Notes: a model not told the origin generated them from the letters alone. A stretch of DNA of 64,000 nucleotides from Podocnemis expansa (GCA_007922195.1 ML681964.1:8182213-8246212), one strand, 5' to 3'; positions 47,985 through 59,701 are shown, counted from the first letter of the stretch. Made by a program: numbers and translations.

Positions 47985-50570
47985 TGGTAATCAAATCAGT
48001 ATCTTAAGTGTCTGCATGCTAATATGAGAAGTTTGGGGAATAAGCAGGAGGAATAGGACATGCTAGTATCTAAACACAACTATGACATAGCTGACATCAC
48101 AGACACTTGGTGGGATAATGCATGTGACTGGAATATTAACATAGCGAAGTACTGTTTGCTTAGGAAGGATAGGCAGGGAAAAAGGGGAGGCAGTGTTGCT
48201 GTGTATATTAAAAAATTATATACTTGGACGGAGGTTGAGATGGAAATAGGAGACAGACATGTTGAAAGTCTCTTGGTTAAGATAAAAGGAGTAAAAATCA
48301 AGGGTGAGATAAGGGTAGGGGTCTACTACATGCCACCTAACCAGGAAGAAGAGGTGGATGGAAGCTTCTTTTCAACAATTAACAAACTCATCCAAAGAAC
48401 AGGACTTGGTAGTGATGGGGGACTTCAACTACCCAGACATCTGTTTGAAAAATAACACAGCAAGGAACAGATTATCCAACATGTTCTTGGAATGTATTGG
48501 AGACTTTTTTTCTTTTTAAAGGTGGTGAAAGGTACTGGAAGAGAGGCCATTCTCAATTTGATTTTGACAGAGAACTGGTTAAGAATTTGAAAGTGGAAGG
48601 TAACTTAGGTGAAAGTGATCATGAAATGGTAGAATTCATGATTCTAAGGAATGGTAGGAGAGAGAAGACCAAAATAAAGACAGTAGATCTTAAGAAGGCA
48701 GACTTCAGCACACTCAGGGAGTTGATAAGTAGGATCCCATGTTAAGCATGTCTAAGACGAAAAACAGTTGAAGACAGTTGACAGTTTTTCAAGGAGACTT
48801 TAGGGGCACAAGAACAAACCATTCCACTATGTTGGAATGATAGGAAGTATGGTAAGAGACCACCCTGGCTTAAATAGGAAATTTTCAATAATCTAAAAAT
48901 AAGGAAAGAGTCCTATAAAAAGCGGAAACTAAGTCAAATTACAAAGGATGACTATAAACAAAAAACACATAATTATGTAGGGGAAACGTCAGAAAGTCCA
49001 AAGCACACTAAAATAAATTAGCTTAAAGCATAAAGGATAACAAGAAAATATTTTTCAAATACGTTAGAAACAAGATGATGATGAAGGACAGCATAGGACC
49101 GTTACTCAACAAAGATGGAAAAATAATAAAAGAAAATGTGGAAGTGCAAGAGGAACTAAATGATTCTTTGTTTTGGTCTTCACTGAGAAGGTTAGTGACG
49201 CCTGATGTGGGGAAGGGGGGGCATAAAAAGAGAGAGGATCAGAAGCTAAAATAGGGAAAGAACAAGTTAAAATTTCTTAGAAAAGCTAGATGTCTTCAAG
49301 TCACCTGATGATATGCACTCTAGAATTCTCAAGGAGCTGACTCAGGAGATATGTGAGCCATTGGTTATTATCTTTGAAAAATCATGGAAGGCTGGAGAGA
49401 TCACAGTAGACTGGAAAAGAGAAAATATAATGCCCATTTATAAAGAGGAAAATAAGGACAATGCAGGGAATTACCAGTTTGCTTAACCTCTGTACAAGGA
49501 AAAACAATGGAACAAATAATTGAGGAAGCAATTAGCAAATATCTAGAAGAGAATAAGGTATTAAATGAGAGTCAGCATGGATTTGTCTAGAAAAAAATCA
49601 TATAAAACCAACCTGATGGCTTTCTATGATGGGATGACAAGCCTTGTGGATAGAGGAGACATGGTAGATGTCTTAAATCTAGATTTTAGTAAGGCTTTTG
49701 ATATAGTTTTGCATCACCTGCTCATTAACAAACTAGGGAAGTACAATCTAGATGGAGCCGGGGCATTGCTGGCACCTGACACATGGGGCACATGCCCTGA
49801 GTCCCATTACCAGTGCTCCAAGTGCCCGGTGTAGCCCCTGCCTCCCATAGCCCCATCCCCATCCGGAAATCTGGGGCTGGGCTGCCCGCAGCAGCGCCTG
49901 CCATTTTTGGCCCTGTCCCAGGCCAGGCTGCCTGCAGCAGTGCCTGCCACTCCTGGTCCTGTCCCCGGTCAGGGATGCAATGGTAGGCTGGCAGGGACAG
50001 GAGCCCGAGGCTGGATTGGGGCTGGGCACAGAATTGGGGCAGGGGAGCAGGGCCTGGGGCAGCGACCTTCCTGGTTGGAGCTACCATCAACTTGGTGCAA
50101 TATCAGTTGGATAACAACTCCTAGAAAGTAGTTATAAGCAGCTCACAGTCATGCTGGAAGGGCATAATTAGCAGAATACCATAGGTATTGGTTCTGGACC
50201 TGGTTCTGTTCAACATTTTCATCAGTGATTTAGATGATGGCATAAAGAGAACACTTATGAAGTTTATGCATGATATGAGGCTGGGAGAGGTTGCAGGTGC
50301 CTGGAGGATAGGTTCACAATTCAAAATGATTTGGACAAACTGGTGAAATGATCTAAATCAAACAGAATAAAATTCAATAAAGACTAGTGCAAAGTATTCC
50401 ACTTAGGAAAAAACAAGCCATTGCACATATATAAAATGGTCAATGACTGCCTAGGAAGGAGTACTGTGGAAAGGGATCTGGGTGTCATAGTTGACCACAA
50501 GCTAAATACGAGTCAACAGTGAACAGTGTTGCAAAAAAAGTTGTAAGAAAAAGATGAGAAGAGTGGAGTA
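47985..50570 (+). pseudogene. Decayed CR1 ORF2 (endonuclease plus reverse transcriptase), split by a hAT element
   Basis: This is almost a whole CR1 ORF2 in broken frames. The endonuclease begins with NMRSLGNKQEE, then DIADITDTWWDN, GKRGGSVAVYIKK and [11 protein letters not shown], shifts frame at [11 protein letters not shown] near 48413, and ends with LGESDHEMVEFMILRNGRR near 48610. The linker follows, then the RT: FEKSWKAGEI near 49374, DLDFSKAF-like [17 protein letters not shown] at 49675-49730, and after the insertion LFNIFISDLDDGI near 50206 and RDLGVIVDHKLN near 50475. A catalytic FADD equivalent reads FMHDM. It stops before the thumb, next to a PLE tail. Confidence 0.85.
49759..50073. 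mobile_element. Non-autonomous hAT-like element (about 315 bp) inside CR1 RT
   Basis: The left end CGGGGCATTGCTGGCACC matches the complement of the right end of the element at 1390-1841; the right end AGCGACCTTCCTG matches the complement of that element's left end. Flanks GATGGAGC (49751-49758) and GTTGGAGC (50074-50081) agree at 7 of 8 bases. The CR1 reading resumes after it. It is GC-rich and non-coding. Confidence 0.78.
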
Positions 50571-50586
50571 TACTCCAGTTGAGGCC

Positions 50587-50695
50587 TAATCATCTTCAAG
50601 CATCTGATGAAGTGGGATTCTCTCCCACAAAAGCTTGTGTGATAAATAAATTGGTTAGTCTTAAAAAGTGCCACCAGAATCCTTTGTTGTTTCAA
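50587..50695 (+). mobile_element. Penelope-like element 3' tail with hammerhead-like core
   Basis: CATCTTCAAGCATCTGATGA is followed by AGTGGGATTCTCTCCCAC, AAAAGCTTGTGTGATAAATA and GTGCCACCAGAATCC. CTGATGA (50604-50610) and a 5-bp stem (GTGGG/CCCAC) are intact. The G of the GAAA motif is A at 50629. There is no coding part. Confidence 0.85.
50600..50640 (+). ncRNA. Hammerhead ribozyme-like motif (minimal type I, probably inactive here)
   Basis: GCAT, CTGATGA, stem GTGGG-loop-CCCAC, AAAA (GAAA expected), GCTT, GTGT. The last four bases can pair with GCAT, using two G-U pairs. AGCT would be a self-complementary stem III that only forms between two molecules. The G12 change should abolish cleavage. 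Confidence 0.6.
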
Positions 50696-51640
50696 TGAAT
50701 TGTTGCTGAAGAGCCTCCTGGCTAGCATGATTTTAAGTGCCTTGACGTTAAATCTATCCCAAATTCCTTTTGGTGGTGTATAGTACAAGTTGCATCTTAA
50801 TGACTAATCTGACTAAACACTGGTCAATATAGCAGTCATCTGTACCTCTCATGGCTTGTGTAATGTGGACATCAGTATGATCATAGACTCAGATGATGAC
50901 AAAGTCAAGAAGATGCCAGTGTTTGGAATGTGGGTGACTGAAAGTGCTCTTATATTTGTCCCTCTGTCTAAAGAGCGTGTGTGTGATAAGCAAATAGTAT
51001 TCTATATATTTACAGAGGAGAAGAACACTGATAGATAGCTTTCCCCACTCCTTGTTCCCCAGTGGTGCTTTTCCAGAGTTCAGGATGTCCCCCAACTTTT
51101 TCATTGAAGTTAACGAGGATAATAAGCTTGGCTTCCTTGGCTGTATCAGTGAACACAACAAAACTGCTCATGTTGTCTTCATCATCATCTAGTGTGTCAG
51201 CATACACACTAATACTATTAAGCTTAAGATGCAGAGTCATGAGGTGTTCATTAATACCCATGGGGAGTTCTAAAAGCTGACTAGCAACCTTGTTCCTGAT
51301 GACAAAACCAATCTCATGAATATGCCTCACTTCAGATTGATTTCCTTTCTAAAAGAAGATATAGTAACGTCCATCTTCTTTCAACTGATCTTCCTCTGCC
51401 CAGCAGTTCTCATTTAGGGCAGCAATACTGATGTCTCATCTTGCAAGTTCTCGAGCTATTATGACAGCTCTTCTTTTAGGATAGTCACAGTTTGGGCGAT
51501 TCATGAGTGAGTGAACATTCCAAGTGGCAAACTTTATTACTTGGCTTCTTATGTTCTGACCATAAAACATGGCTATCCAGCGGGGGGGGGGGGGGTTAGA
51601 GGTGGAGAGACAGTCTTTGTCTGTCATCTTTTCTAGCCTC
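50695..51640 (-). pseudogene. LINE endonuclease (EEP family, CFDP2-like), minus strand
   Basis: Read from right to left, the sequence gives IKFATWNVHSLM near 51535, then YPKRRAVIIARELA, a broken segment near 51400, and GFVIRNKVASQLLELPMGIN near 51270. It continues with LIILVNFNEKVG near 51110, HPHSKHWHLLDFVII near 50905 and AMRGTDDCYIDQ near 50835. This order matches the endonuclease/exonuclease/phosphatase domain of non-LTR retrotransposons often annotated as craniofacial development protein 2-like. ATWN and NFN (normally DFN) correspond to active-site motifs, and HWHLLD to the final one. No RT domain is visible on the minus strand next to it. Which LINE clade it belongs to is open. Confidence 0.8.
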
Positions 51641-52189
51641 TTTCTTAATCAGGGTGTGAGCACAAGGAAACCTGAAAAGGCTCAGCAGTGGCCACAGCTA
51701 CCAAATTGTGCTTCTGTCTCACAAGTCCAAGTGAAAGATGACCAATGCATGTCGACTGTGTGCATGCAGATTTGTACCTAAGGACTTCTACAGATCACTG
51801 CTCCTGTCCCCAGGGATTAACGTAAGGGCAGAATGCACCAGAACGCAGTTTTGGGGCCTCCTAAAAATAGAACACCACCCTGGAATGCAGTGTTCCAGGC
51901 CCCCTAAAAATTGATACAGCCACCAGAATGCAGAGTTCCACTGTGTTCACCTTAAGGCCTGTTCCACCTTAAGCCCAGCCAGCAGAGAGCTGTGGCAGGC
52001 TGGGAGTTTGTAAATCTCCCGCTGACAGGGTGGGAGCAGCTTTTGGCTGGGAAGCAGCTCCCAGCCGGTCAGCCAGTGTGCAAACAGCCTTGGCAGAGCC
52101 CTGCGGTAGGGTTGGGTGAAGGGCTCTGGGGGGGGGGGCTGGCCTCTGAAATGGGGGAACAAGGAATGCTGCGGGGGGTTGTGTGGGGC
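51641..52189. other. GC-richer stretch, unclassified
   Basis: Repeated phrases such as CAGAATGCACCAGAACGCAG and CCACCAGAATGCAGAGTTCC suggest degenerate repeats. The segment 51960-52180 is G-rich. I recognise no gene. Confidence 0.4.
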
Positions 52190-52520
52190 AGGCTGTGTGT
52201 GTGTGTGTGTGTGTAGCTGGAGGTGTGTCCCTGGGTGTGTGTGTGTGTAGCAGGGGGTGGGTGGGAGTGGATGCGTAGCTGGGGGTGTGTACATGGGTGT
52301 GTGTGTGTCGCAGGGGTTGCATGGGAGTGGATGTGTGGGTATGGCTGGAGGTGGCTGTGTGGGTGGGGGTGGGTTTGTGAGTGTATCTAAGGGTGGGTGT
52401 GTAAGTGGGAGTGTATGTATAGCTGGGGTGGGTGGGGGTGTGAGTGTAGCTGGGTGTGTGTGTTGGTGGGGGTAGCTGGGGGTCTGTACCTGGATGTGTG
52501 TAGCTGGGAGGTGGGTGGAG
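52190..52520. repeat. G/T-rich minisatellite
   Basis: Imperfect units of the form TGTGTAGCTGGGGGTGTGT, or close variants, recur with TG runs and GTGGGTGTG words. All G is on the plus strand. The long minus-strand frame here (His/Thr/Pro-rich) is an artefact of the repeat. Confidence 0.85.
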
Positions 52521-52644
52521 TGAAGTGATAACCAATGTGTGTGGTACTCAGAAATGGTCGCAAATGCCTACCTGGGGCGGGGGGCAGGTAGTTGTGGGCC
52601 CAGACCTGTGTGAGGGTGGGCCTGGACCTGTGGGGGGGCCTGGA

Positions 52645-52787
52645 AATTTAGGAAGGTTCTGGGGCCCCTCAAATTATACTTTAACCCCTGAATAGCTGGG
52701 GTTGGTGAAGGGGACCCCCACTGGTGTGAGGGTTGCCCACCAATTTAGAAGGACTCTGGGGCGCCCCACATTGTACTTTAACCCCTG
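52645..52787. repeat. Direct repeat of a 46-base unit
   Basis: 52645-52690 and 52742-52787 both run from AATTTAG through CTCTGGGG or TTCTGGGG to ACTTTAACCCCTG, 97 bases apart and about 80% alike. A related ACTTTAAACCCC word lies near 42010. Confidence 0.7.
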
Positions 52788-55774
52788 CCTATCCCCACCA
52801 ACACTCATTCCTCACCAAAGGGCTTTGTTAGTGGGATATGTTAAGCAGAGGCTTATGAGTGAAATCTTTAAACATGGGGGAGTTAGTGGGCAGACAACAA
52901 CTTGATGAAATTTGTCAGGGAGGAGTCCTGGTCCTGGTGGCATGGAAGTTCAAGACAGTCTGAGTTCTCTATTCTGCTGCAGCCCTCATCTGCTTTCACG
53001 GCTGCAGAGCTCTGTGATTGAGGTCTTGAGAAGTTTGGATTGTACTTCGTCTAGACCTCACCTCAGAACTGTTCACCAAGGGTGATCCTACCAGGAGTAC
53101 AGAACTCCAGAGGACATAGTACTCAGAATCATTGGGACACACAAACCTCTCCACCACAAGGTAATGGTCTCAGGAGGGGAACCCAACTGGTATTTGTATG
53201 TGGGTGGCTCTTGTTACAAGGAAGGGGTGAGGCTATGATGTGGGGGCAATGGCTCTGAGATAGGGCCAGTGGATCTTTCTGAAAACATTCCATCAACATG
53301 AACTCTTAATAAGCCTTCCTGCCATCATTTATTTGCTTATGTGGTGACATCTCTAGCAAATTTTGATCAATAGACTTGATCAAAGAAGCTTCTGCATTAC
53401 GAATATTATTCACTCTGATTTATCCCGTTAACCCAAGCAAATACCTTAAGGGACAAAAGTTAACACGAATGGGCCCCTTAGTAGAGTAACATGCAGAACT
53501 AGTGCTGGAAACCTTGTGTTGGTTTTAGGTTATCTTGTTGGGGTTTTTTTTTTTGTTTTGTTTTAAGGCACTGTAAATAAACATCATTATCCATGAAAAA
53601 AGATGAAAAATATGATCTTTCATTTGAAATATATTTGTGTTCTGTCTGCAAACTAGTATCAGTATTAAATTTAAGCCACTTGGTTTCTATACATACCAGT
53701 AAATGCATATTGGTGTGATTCGTAATTCTTAAACCTTGTATTTGGAAAATCCCAGCTACTTACAAATAAGGTTTTCTTCAAATACTGTTGTTGAACTGAT
53801 AAAGTCTGTATGGCTAAGATTTGTAAAGGCTCTCCATATCAGAAGGTAAGTCTTTGTTTATCTCTAGAAAAAGCTTTTATAAGAGGTTCTGGATAGCCAT
53901 TTCCAATAGAGAATGGACCAGTTGATCAGATAGCAGCTAAACTAATGAAAAGCATCATGGAAGTGACAGGAAGATTAATTAAGTTCCTCCAGTTGTATTC
54001 ACGTGTGGCAGTATAGAGTTCCTTTGGGTACTGCTGCAGTTAAATGGTATTCATGGTGACAAATACTGCAGATTTCTAGAAGTGACACTTTTGAGTCAAG
54101 GATAAAAAACGCATTTGGTAGTTTTAACCAGGGGAAAAAGACCAGAACCAGAGACGAGCTACCATACTATTTAAACACACACATAAATACAACTCTCCCC
54201 TTTAATTTAACCTCAGGGGAATTACAAAATCTATATTATTTCTAGTAAAAATACCATATGTCTTAAACTATTCCAGATGGCTTCAAAGTAAAAACAAACC
54301 AAACTTGGTGTATTTGACTTCAGGCACAAAATCATGCACACTTCAAAATTACCATTGGATCTTTGCAAAATTGTGGCTTGCTTGTTCTTTCGGCACTGTT
54401 GCTGTTATAGCATAAATAAAAATAAAATGTCCATTACCCAAAAACCTAACTTGTGAAAATTTTACTCTGTTTACCTTGGAGAGATTTTATTTTGTTTTTT
54501 AAAGGGAAATGAATAGAGATTGTGTGATTTGTGCTACTGCTTCCATTTTGTTTTCAGATGCAGCACAATACATTTCTTTTGCCCAGAGTTGTCTGTACAA
54601 TAGATGAAATTTATTTTGAGAAAAATTGGAACCCTCTCAGGTGTATGAGATCTTTTAACCTTCTGTACTAGACATATAAACTGATAATGTTTTGTCACTG
54701 GTGTCTTTTGTTGCACATTATTACATGTGTACCAACAAAGGAGTCCTTGGATGTGCTTCTAGATTCCTTCTTCCCCTCCCTTCCAAAAAGTGCTTGTGGT
54801 AAGCCCCCTCAGAATGAAATTTCTCAAAGCTACCTAGTAAGAATCTTGTTATAAATCTATTATTGGTTCCTTCCTGAGATAATTCAAAACCAGAAGAGAG
54901 GTTTCCAGGAATCAGCAGGCACATTAATTTTATTAAATATTAATCAATGTTTGCAGTAGACATGTCTGCAAGTGGTTTTAATTTCCAACATGTGGGTAGC
55001 GTGTAAACCAGCACTAAAATGTGCATGAAAAGAGTGGGATCAAAGATAGAAAACAGGATGATAGAACGTATACCTTACTTAGGGCTTTGTTGTGGCTTTG
55101 GCCCTGAGCATGGGATGGCTTAGACATGGACCACTCTAGGAGAAATCCAGGGCAAAAGCTGTCTTCGGAAGGTACAGTTACCAGCCTGCTTCTCCTTCTT
55201 TTCAGGAAAGTAGTAAGATGCTGCTGATCAATACCTTTAGGAAATTATAACTCTTCTGTGGCAAGTTAGCTTGGGTTGTCTATTCCAGATGGTTGTCTGT
55301 TAGAAGGAAGGACCAACTGTTCACATCACCTGTCCCACTGGTTCTGCTTACTCATGAATGTCCAGATCCCTGGTCCCAGTAGTGCACCCATGGACATAAG
55401 GAAGGCTCTTGTACTCCTTTGTGGCCTAGCATGACTTTGTGCAGTACAGACCTAAATGATTGATTGTCCCAAACCATGAATCATTGAGGGTTAAAATTAC
55501 TGGGCCAAATCCTATTTTCCTTTATAGCCCTGGAATTCCATCTGGGATCAGAATTTGGCCTGTGTTTTTATTGGAGTTCTGGTACTTTTTGTAATTTTGG
55601 GGGGAATGACACAGGTCTAACAAAAGCAGAATTTGGCCCAAAGTGTGTGAAATTTGGGCTATGGAAGCCTGCCAGAAGAAAAAACCAGCTTCTTCCCCTG
55701 CATCTGCTCCATAACAGAAATGCAAAGGAAGTTGCTTAAGTAAAATCCCTAGATTCTCTTATGGGTGTCATAAC
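52788..55774. other. AT-rich stretch without recognised features
   Basis: No gene, RNA or classified repeat is visible apart from short T runs near 53540. Confidence 0.5.
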
Positions 55775-55975
55775 AAGACCAGCTTTGACTGTTCAGCAAA
55801 GCTAAAATCTACCTGACCCTATGACTTGCACTTCCCTGCATTTATTTTCCTCGCATTCTGTAAGTTCCTCATCTTCAAGCATCTGATGAAGTAGAATTTT
55901 CTCCAACGAAAGCTTACACAATAATAAATTGGTTAATCTTTAAAAGTGCTACAGGACCCCTTGTTTGTTATTTCT
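55775..55975 (+). mobile_element. Penelope-like element 3' tail with hammerhead-like core
   Basis: CTACCTGACCCTATGACTTG leads into TTCTGTAAGTTCCTCATCTT, then CAAGCATCTGATGAAGTAGA, CCAACGAAAGCTTACACA and GTGCTACAGGACCCCTTG. CTGATGA (55883-55889) and GAAA (55908-55911) are intact. Stem II is weakened and stem I is lost. Confidence 0.85.
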
Positions 55976-56364
55976 TGGTATAAATCACCTAGGCTAAATA
56001 GAGCTACAGTGATTTACACCAGGTGAGGATCTGGCCCAAGACACACAACAATTTGCAATGATACAGGCAGCATTACATGATAAGCAACTCTTCAGAATAA
56101 GGAGATGGCTTCTGGGCCTGTACCTAAGGTGGAAGTACTACTGCAGTGATCTGCCCTTTTAAATGTTTGGTTACTCTGTACTCATCTGGTGCAGAGCTTC
56201 ACTTTTCTTTTGTGGCCAGAACAATAAAGTCCTCTCCACAAATAGCTGTATTACTGCCAGTTTTCCCTAAGAACTGGGTGCATTGGTTCAGCTGTCAATC
56301 AAATGTGGCTATGGAAAAGGCTAATGTAGAATCCTAGGAGGTATCAGGCCAAGTATTTCTAGCA

Positions 56365-56454
56365 GAGACAGGGAAGAGTTAATACCATTATAGAAGACAC
56401 TACTGATCTCTCATCTAGAATACTCTGTGCAGTTCTTGTCTCCCATTCCAATGA
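56365..56454 (+). mobile_element. Left half of an older CR1 LINE split by a younger CR1
   Basis: ATCTCTCATCTAGAATACTC reads [15 protein letters not shown], the CR1 thumb region. The matching continuation starts at 58463 on the other side of the young CR1. Confidence 0.75.
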
Positions 56455-58375
56455 GCAGAAAGACCAGCAAATGTGGAAGGTGCCCAGTGTGGTTTAACAG
56501 AGAACTCTGCACTGAGCTAAAGCATAAAAAGAAAACTTACAGGAAGTGGAAGCTTGAACAGATGACTAAGGAGTTATATAGAGATATTGCTCAGGATTGC
56601 AAGGATAAAATCAGAAAGGCCACAGGACAATTAGAGTTGCGGCTAGCAAGGGATGTGAAGGATAACAGGAAGGGGTTCTACAAGTATGTCAATAACAAGA
56701 AGAGGATCAAGGATGGTGTAGGTCCCTTACTGAATGGGGCAGGTATCCTCGTGATGGAGGATGAGGAAAAAGCTGAAGTGCTCAATGCTTTTTTACTTCA
56801 GTTTTCACAGGCAGGGCCAACTCCCAGCCCACTATACTGGGTATGGCAGACTGGAGAGAAGAAAAGAGGCCCTTGGTGATGGAAGGTCAGGTTAGGGACT
56901 CCTTAAAGAAGCTGGATGTGCACAAGTCCATGGGGCTGGACAAACTGGACCCGAGGGTGCTGAAGGAGTTGGCCAAGGAGATAGCAGTACCAATGGCCAT
57001 TATCTTTGAAAACTCATGGTGAACGGGGGAGGTGCCGGAGGACTGGAAAAAAGCAAATATAGTACCTATCTTCAAGAAAGGCAAAAAGGAGGATCTGGGG
57101 ATTTACAGACCTGTCAACCTCACCTCAAACTCTGGAAAAATCATGGAACAGATTCTCAGAGAATCCATCCTGAAACACTTGGAGGAAAATAGAGAGATCA
57201 GGAACAGTCAGCATGGATTCACCAAGGGTAAATAGTGCCTGACCACCTTCTTTGCCTTCTATGATGAGACGACTGGATGTGTGGATGTGGGAAGAGCCAT
57301 TGACGTGATATACCTCAACTTTAGCAAGGCTTTTGATATGGTTTCCCACAGCATTCTCGTTGGCAAGTTAAGGAAGTATGGGTTGGATACGTGGACTGTA
57401 ATGTGGATAGAGAACTGGCTGGATCAATGGTTTCAGTGAATAGGAATCAATGGCTCCATGTTTAGTTGGCAACCGGTAATGAGTGGTGTGCCCCAGGGGT
57501 CGGTCCTGGGGCCAGTTCTGTTCAACATTTTCATTAATTATCTGGATTATGGGATAGATTGCACACTCAGTAAATTTGCAGATATCACCAAGCTGGGAGG
57601 ATCGGTAGACACGTTGGAGGGCAGGGACAGGATTCAGGGAGACCTAGACAAATTGGAGCAGTGGCCAATAGAAATCTCATGAGGTTCAATAAGGACAAGT
57701 GCAAAGTCATGCACTTAGGATGGAAAAACCCCATGTACTGCTACAGGCTGGGGAGCGATCAGCTAAGTAGCAGCAGTGTAGAAAAGGATCTGGGGGTCAT
57801 GGTGGATCGAAGCTGGATATGAGTCAACAATGTGCTCTTGCTGCCAGAAGGGCCGATGGCATACTGAGCTGCATCAGTAGAAGTGTTTGCCCGCAGGTGG
57901 AGGGATGTGATCGTTCCCCTCTATTTGGCACTGGTGAGGCTGCATCTGGAATACTGTGTCCAGTTTTGAGCTCCTCACTACAAAAAGGATGTGGACAAAT
58001 TAGAAAGAGTCCAGCGGAGGGCAATAAACATGATCAAGGGGCTGGAGCACAAGACCTATGAAGAAAGACTGAAGGATCTAGGATTATTTATCCTGCAGAA
58101 GAGAAAACTGAGGGGGGATTTGATAGCAATCTTCAGCTACTTGAAGGGATGCTCCAAGGAGCAGGGAGCTCGGCTCTTCTCAGTAGTAACAGAGGACAGA
58201 ACAAGGAGCAATGGTTTCAAGTTGCAGCTGAGGAAGCTCGAGGTTGGATATTAGGAAAAATTTTCTTACTAGGAGGGTGGTGAAGCATTGGAATGGGCTA
58301 TCAAGGGAAGTGGTGGAATCTCCATCTTTGGAGATATTTAAGGCTCAGTTAGAGAAAACCCTGGCTGGGATAATT
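56455..58375 (+). pseudogene. CR1 ORF2 reverse transcriptase, broken
   Basis: The linker reads RKWKLEQMTKELYRDIAQDC and RKGFYKYVNNKKRIKDGVGP, then shifts frame near 56810. The RT follows: MGLDKLDPRVLKELAKEI, a stop at 57020 (ENSW then TGA), [26 protein letters not shown] then TAG near 57234, and a YLNFSKAFD motif near 57311. Next are [20 protein letters not shown] and a mutated catalytic site reading FADITK instead of FADDTK. A further frameshift comes near 57665, and the C-terminal part ([20 protein letters not shown]) near 57995. The mutated catalytic Asp alone would inactivate it. Confidence 0.92.
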
Positions 58376-58457
58376 TAGTGAGAGTGGTCTTGCTATTTGT
58401 CGCAGGGGGGTTGGACTAGATGACCTCATGGGGTCCCTTCTAACCCTATGATTCTAA
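56455..58457 (+). mobile_element. CR1 LINE, 5'-truncated, nested in an older CR1
   Basis: The sequence begins in the endonuclease-RT linker (CPVWFNRELCTELKHKKKTY) and ends with the CR1 terminus GGTTGGACTAGATGACCTCA near 58409, then CTAACCCTATGATTCTA at 58441-58457. It is closely related to the copy at 1-1249 but more damaged. Confidence 0.93.
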
Positions 58458-59293
58458 ATATGAATTCAAATTGGAACTGGTACAGACAAGGGCTACTAGC
58501 ATGATACAAGGAATGGAAAACGTGCCTTATTAGAGAGACTCAAAGAGCTTGGCTTATTTAGCCTAAGTGAAAGAGACTGACGGGAGATATGATTGTTCTC
58601 TATAAATACATCAGAGGGATAACTGCCAAGGAAAGAGAGGAATTATTTAAGTTAAGCACTAATGTGGACACAAGAACAAATGACTGTAAACTGACCAACA
58701 ACAGGTTTAGACTCAAAATTTAAAAAAAAAAGTTTTAATCACCAGGGGAGTGAAGTTCTGGAACAGCTTTCCAAAAGGAGTAATGAGGACAAAAAAATCT
58801 AGCTGACTTCAAGACTGTGTTTGAAAAGTTGATGGAGTGGATGGTGATATGAGACTGCCTATGATGGAATGTGGCATATTAGTGAGTGCCAGTATAAAAA
58901 TCCCCACCTGCTGGAGATGGGATACCAAATGGTGAGTTACTATGGAGAGTTCTCCCCTAGGTATCTTCCTTGTGAATCGTAGCCACATTCTCAGGATCTA
59001 ACTGATCTCTGTATTTGGGGCCAGGAAGAAATTTTGTCTTAGTTCTGAGTGGAAGAGACCCTAGGGTGGGGGGGTTTACCTTCCTCTGCAGCTCGGGGCA
59101 CATCACTTGCAGGTTTAGACTAGTGTAAGTGGTGAATTCTCTGTAACTTAAGTCTTTAAATTATGATTTGAGGGTTTCAGTAACTCTGCCAATGATTAAG
59201 GATCTATTTCAGGAGGGGATGAGGTTCTGTGGTCTATGATGTGCAGGAGGTCAGACCTAGAAGATCACAGTGGTTCCTTCTAACCTTAAGTCT
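58458..59293 (+). mobile_element. Right half of the older CR1 LINE with its 3' end
   Basis: The reading resumes with LVQTRATSMIQGMENV, then RDSKSLAYLA and the C-terminal RT remnant. A long 3' UTR follows, ending in GGAGGTCAGACCTAGAAGAT and GTTCCTTCTAACCTTAAGTC near 59290, a CR1-type terminus of a different subfamily. It matches the segment left of 56455. Confidence 0.8.
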
Positions 59294-59701
59294 GTCCGTC
59301 TTCCACCTCCTTTCCTGTTGGGTCTCAATATAAGAGCTGTTTCTTCTTTGGTGTAGAGAGGATCCTCCTTTGGTCAATATAATCAGTGTAGTTTTGCCAA
59401 TGAAGACAGAAGCTAGATTTCAGACCTCTTGTGCCCCACAGTGCTTCAGAAATGTTTGAAGAAAGGGAGGACTTGGAAAACAGTAGTTTTGAAGGATTTA
59501 CCACTGGATTGATGCTAGAGCTGCACAGAATTATCTTGAGTAACTCTTTTGATGATCTGTGAGGATTCCTTCTACCTCCTCCAAAGATATGACCACTTCT
59601 TATCTGAAATACTTGGCCTGGACATCAGGGACCACATTTTTGGCTACAGGTGAAATCTATCTTCCTGTTTAAAGAGGAAATGAATGGGTTAGAATGAGAA
59701 T

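Noticed and set aside
51969..52535. 188-codon minus-strand frame rich in Thr, His and Pro
   Set aside because: It is the translation of the G/T minisatellite; period and composition explain it fully.
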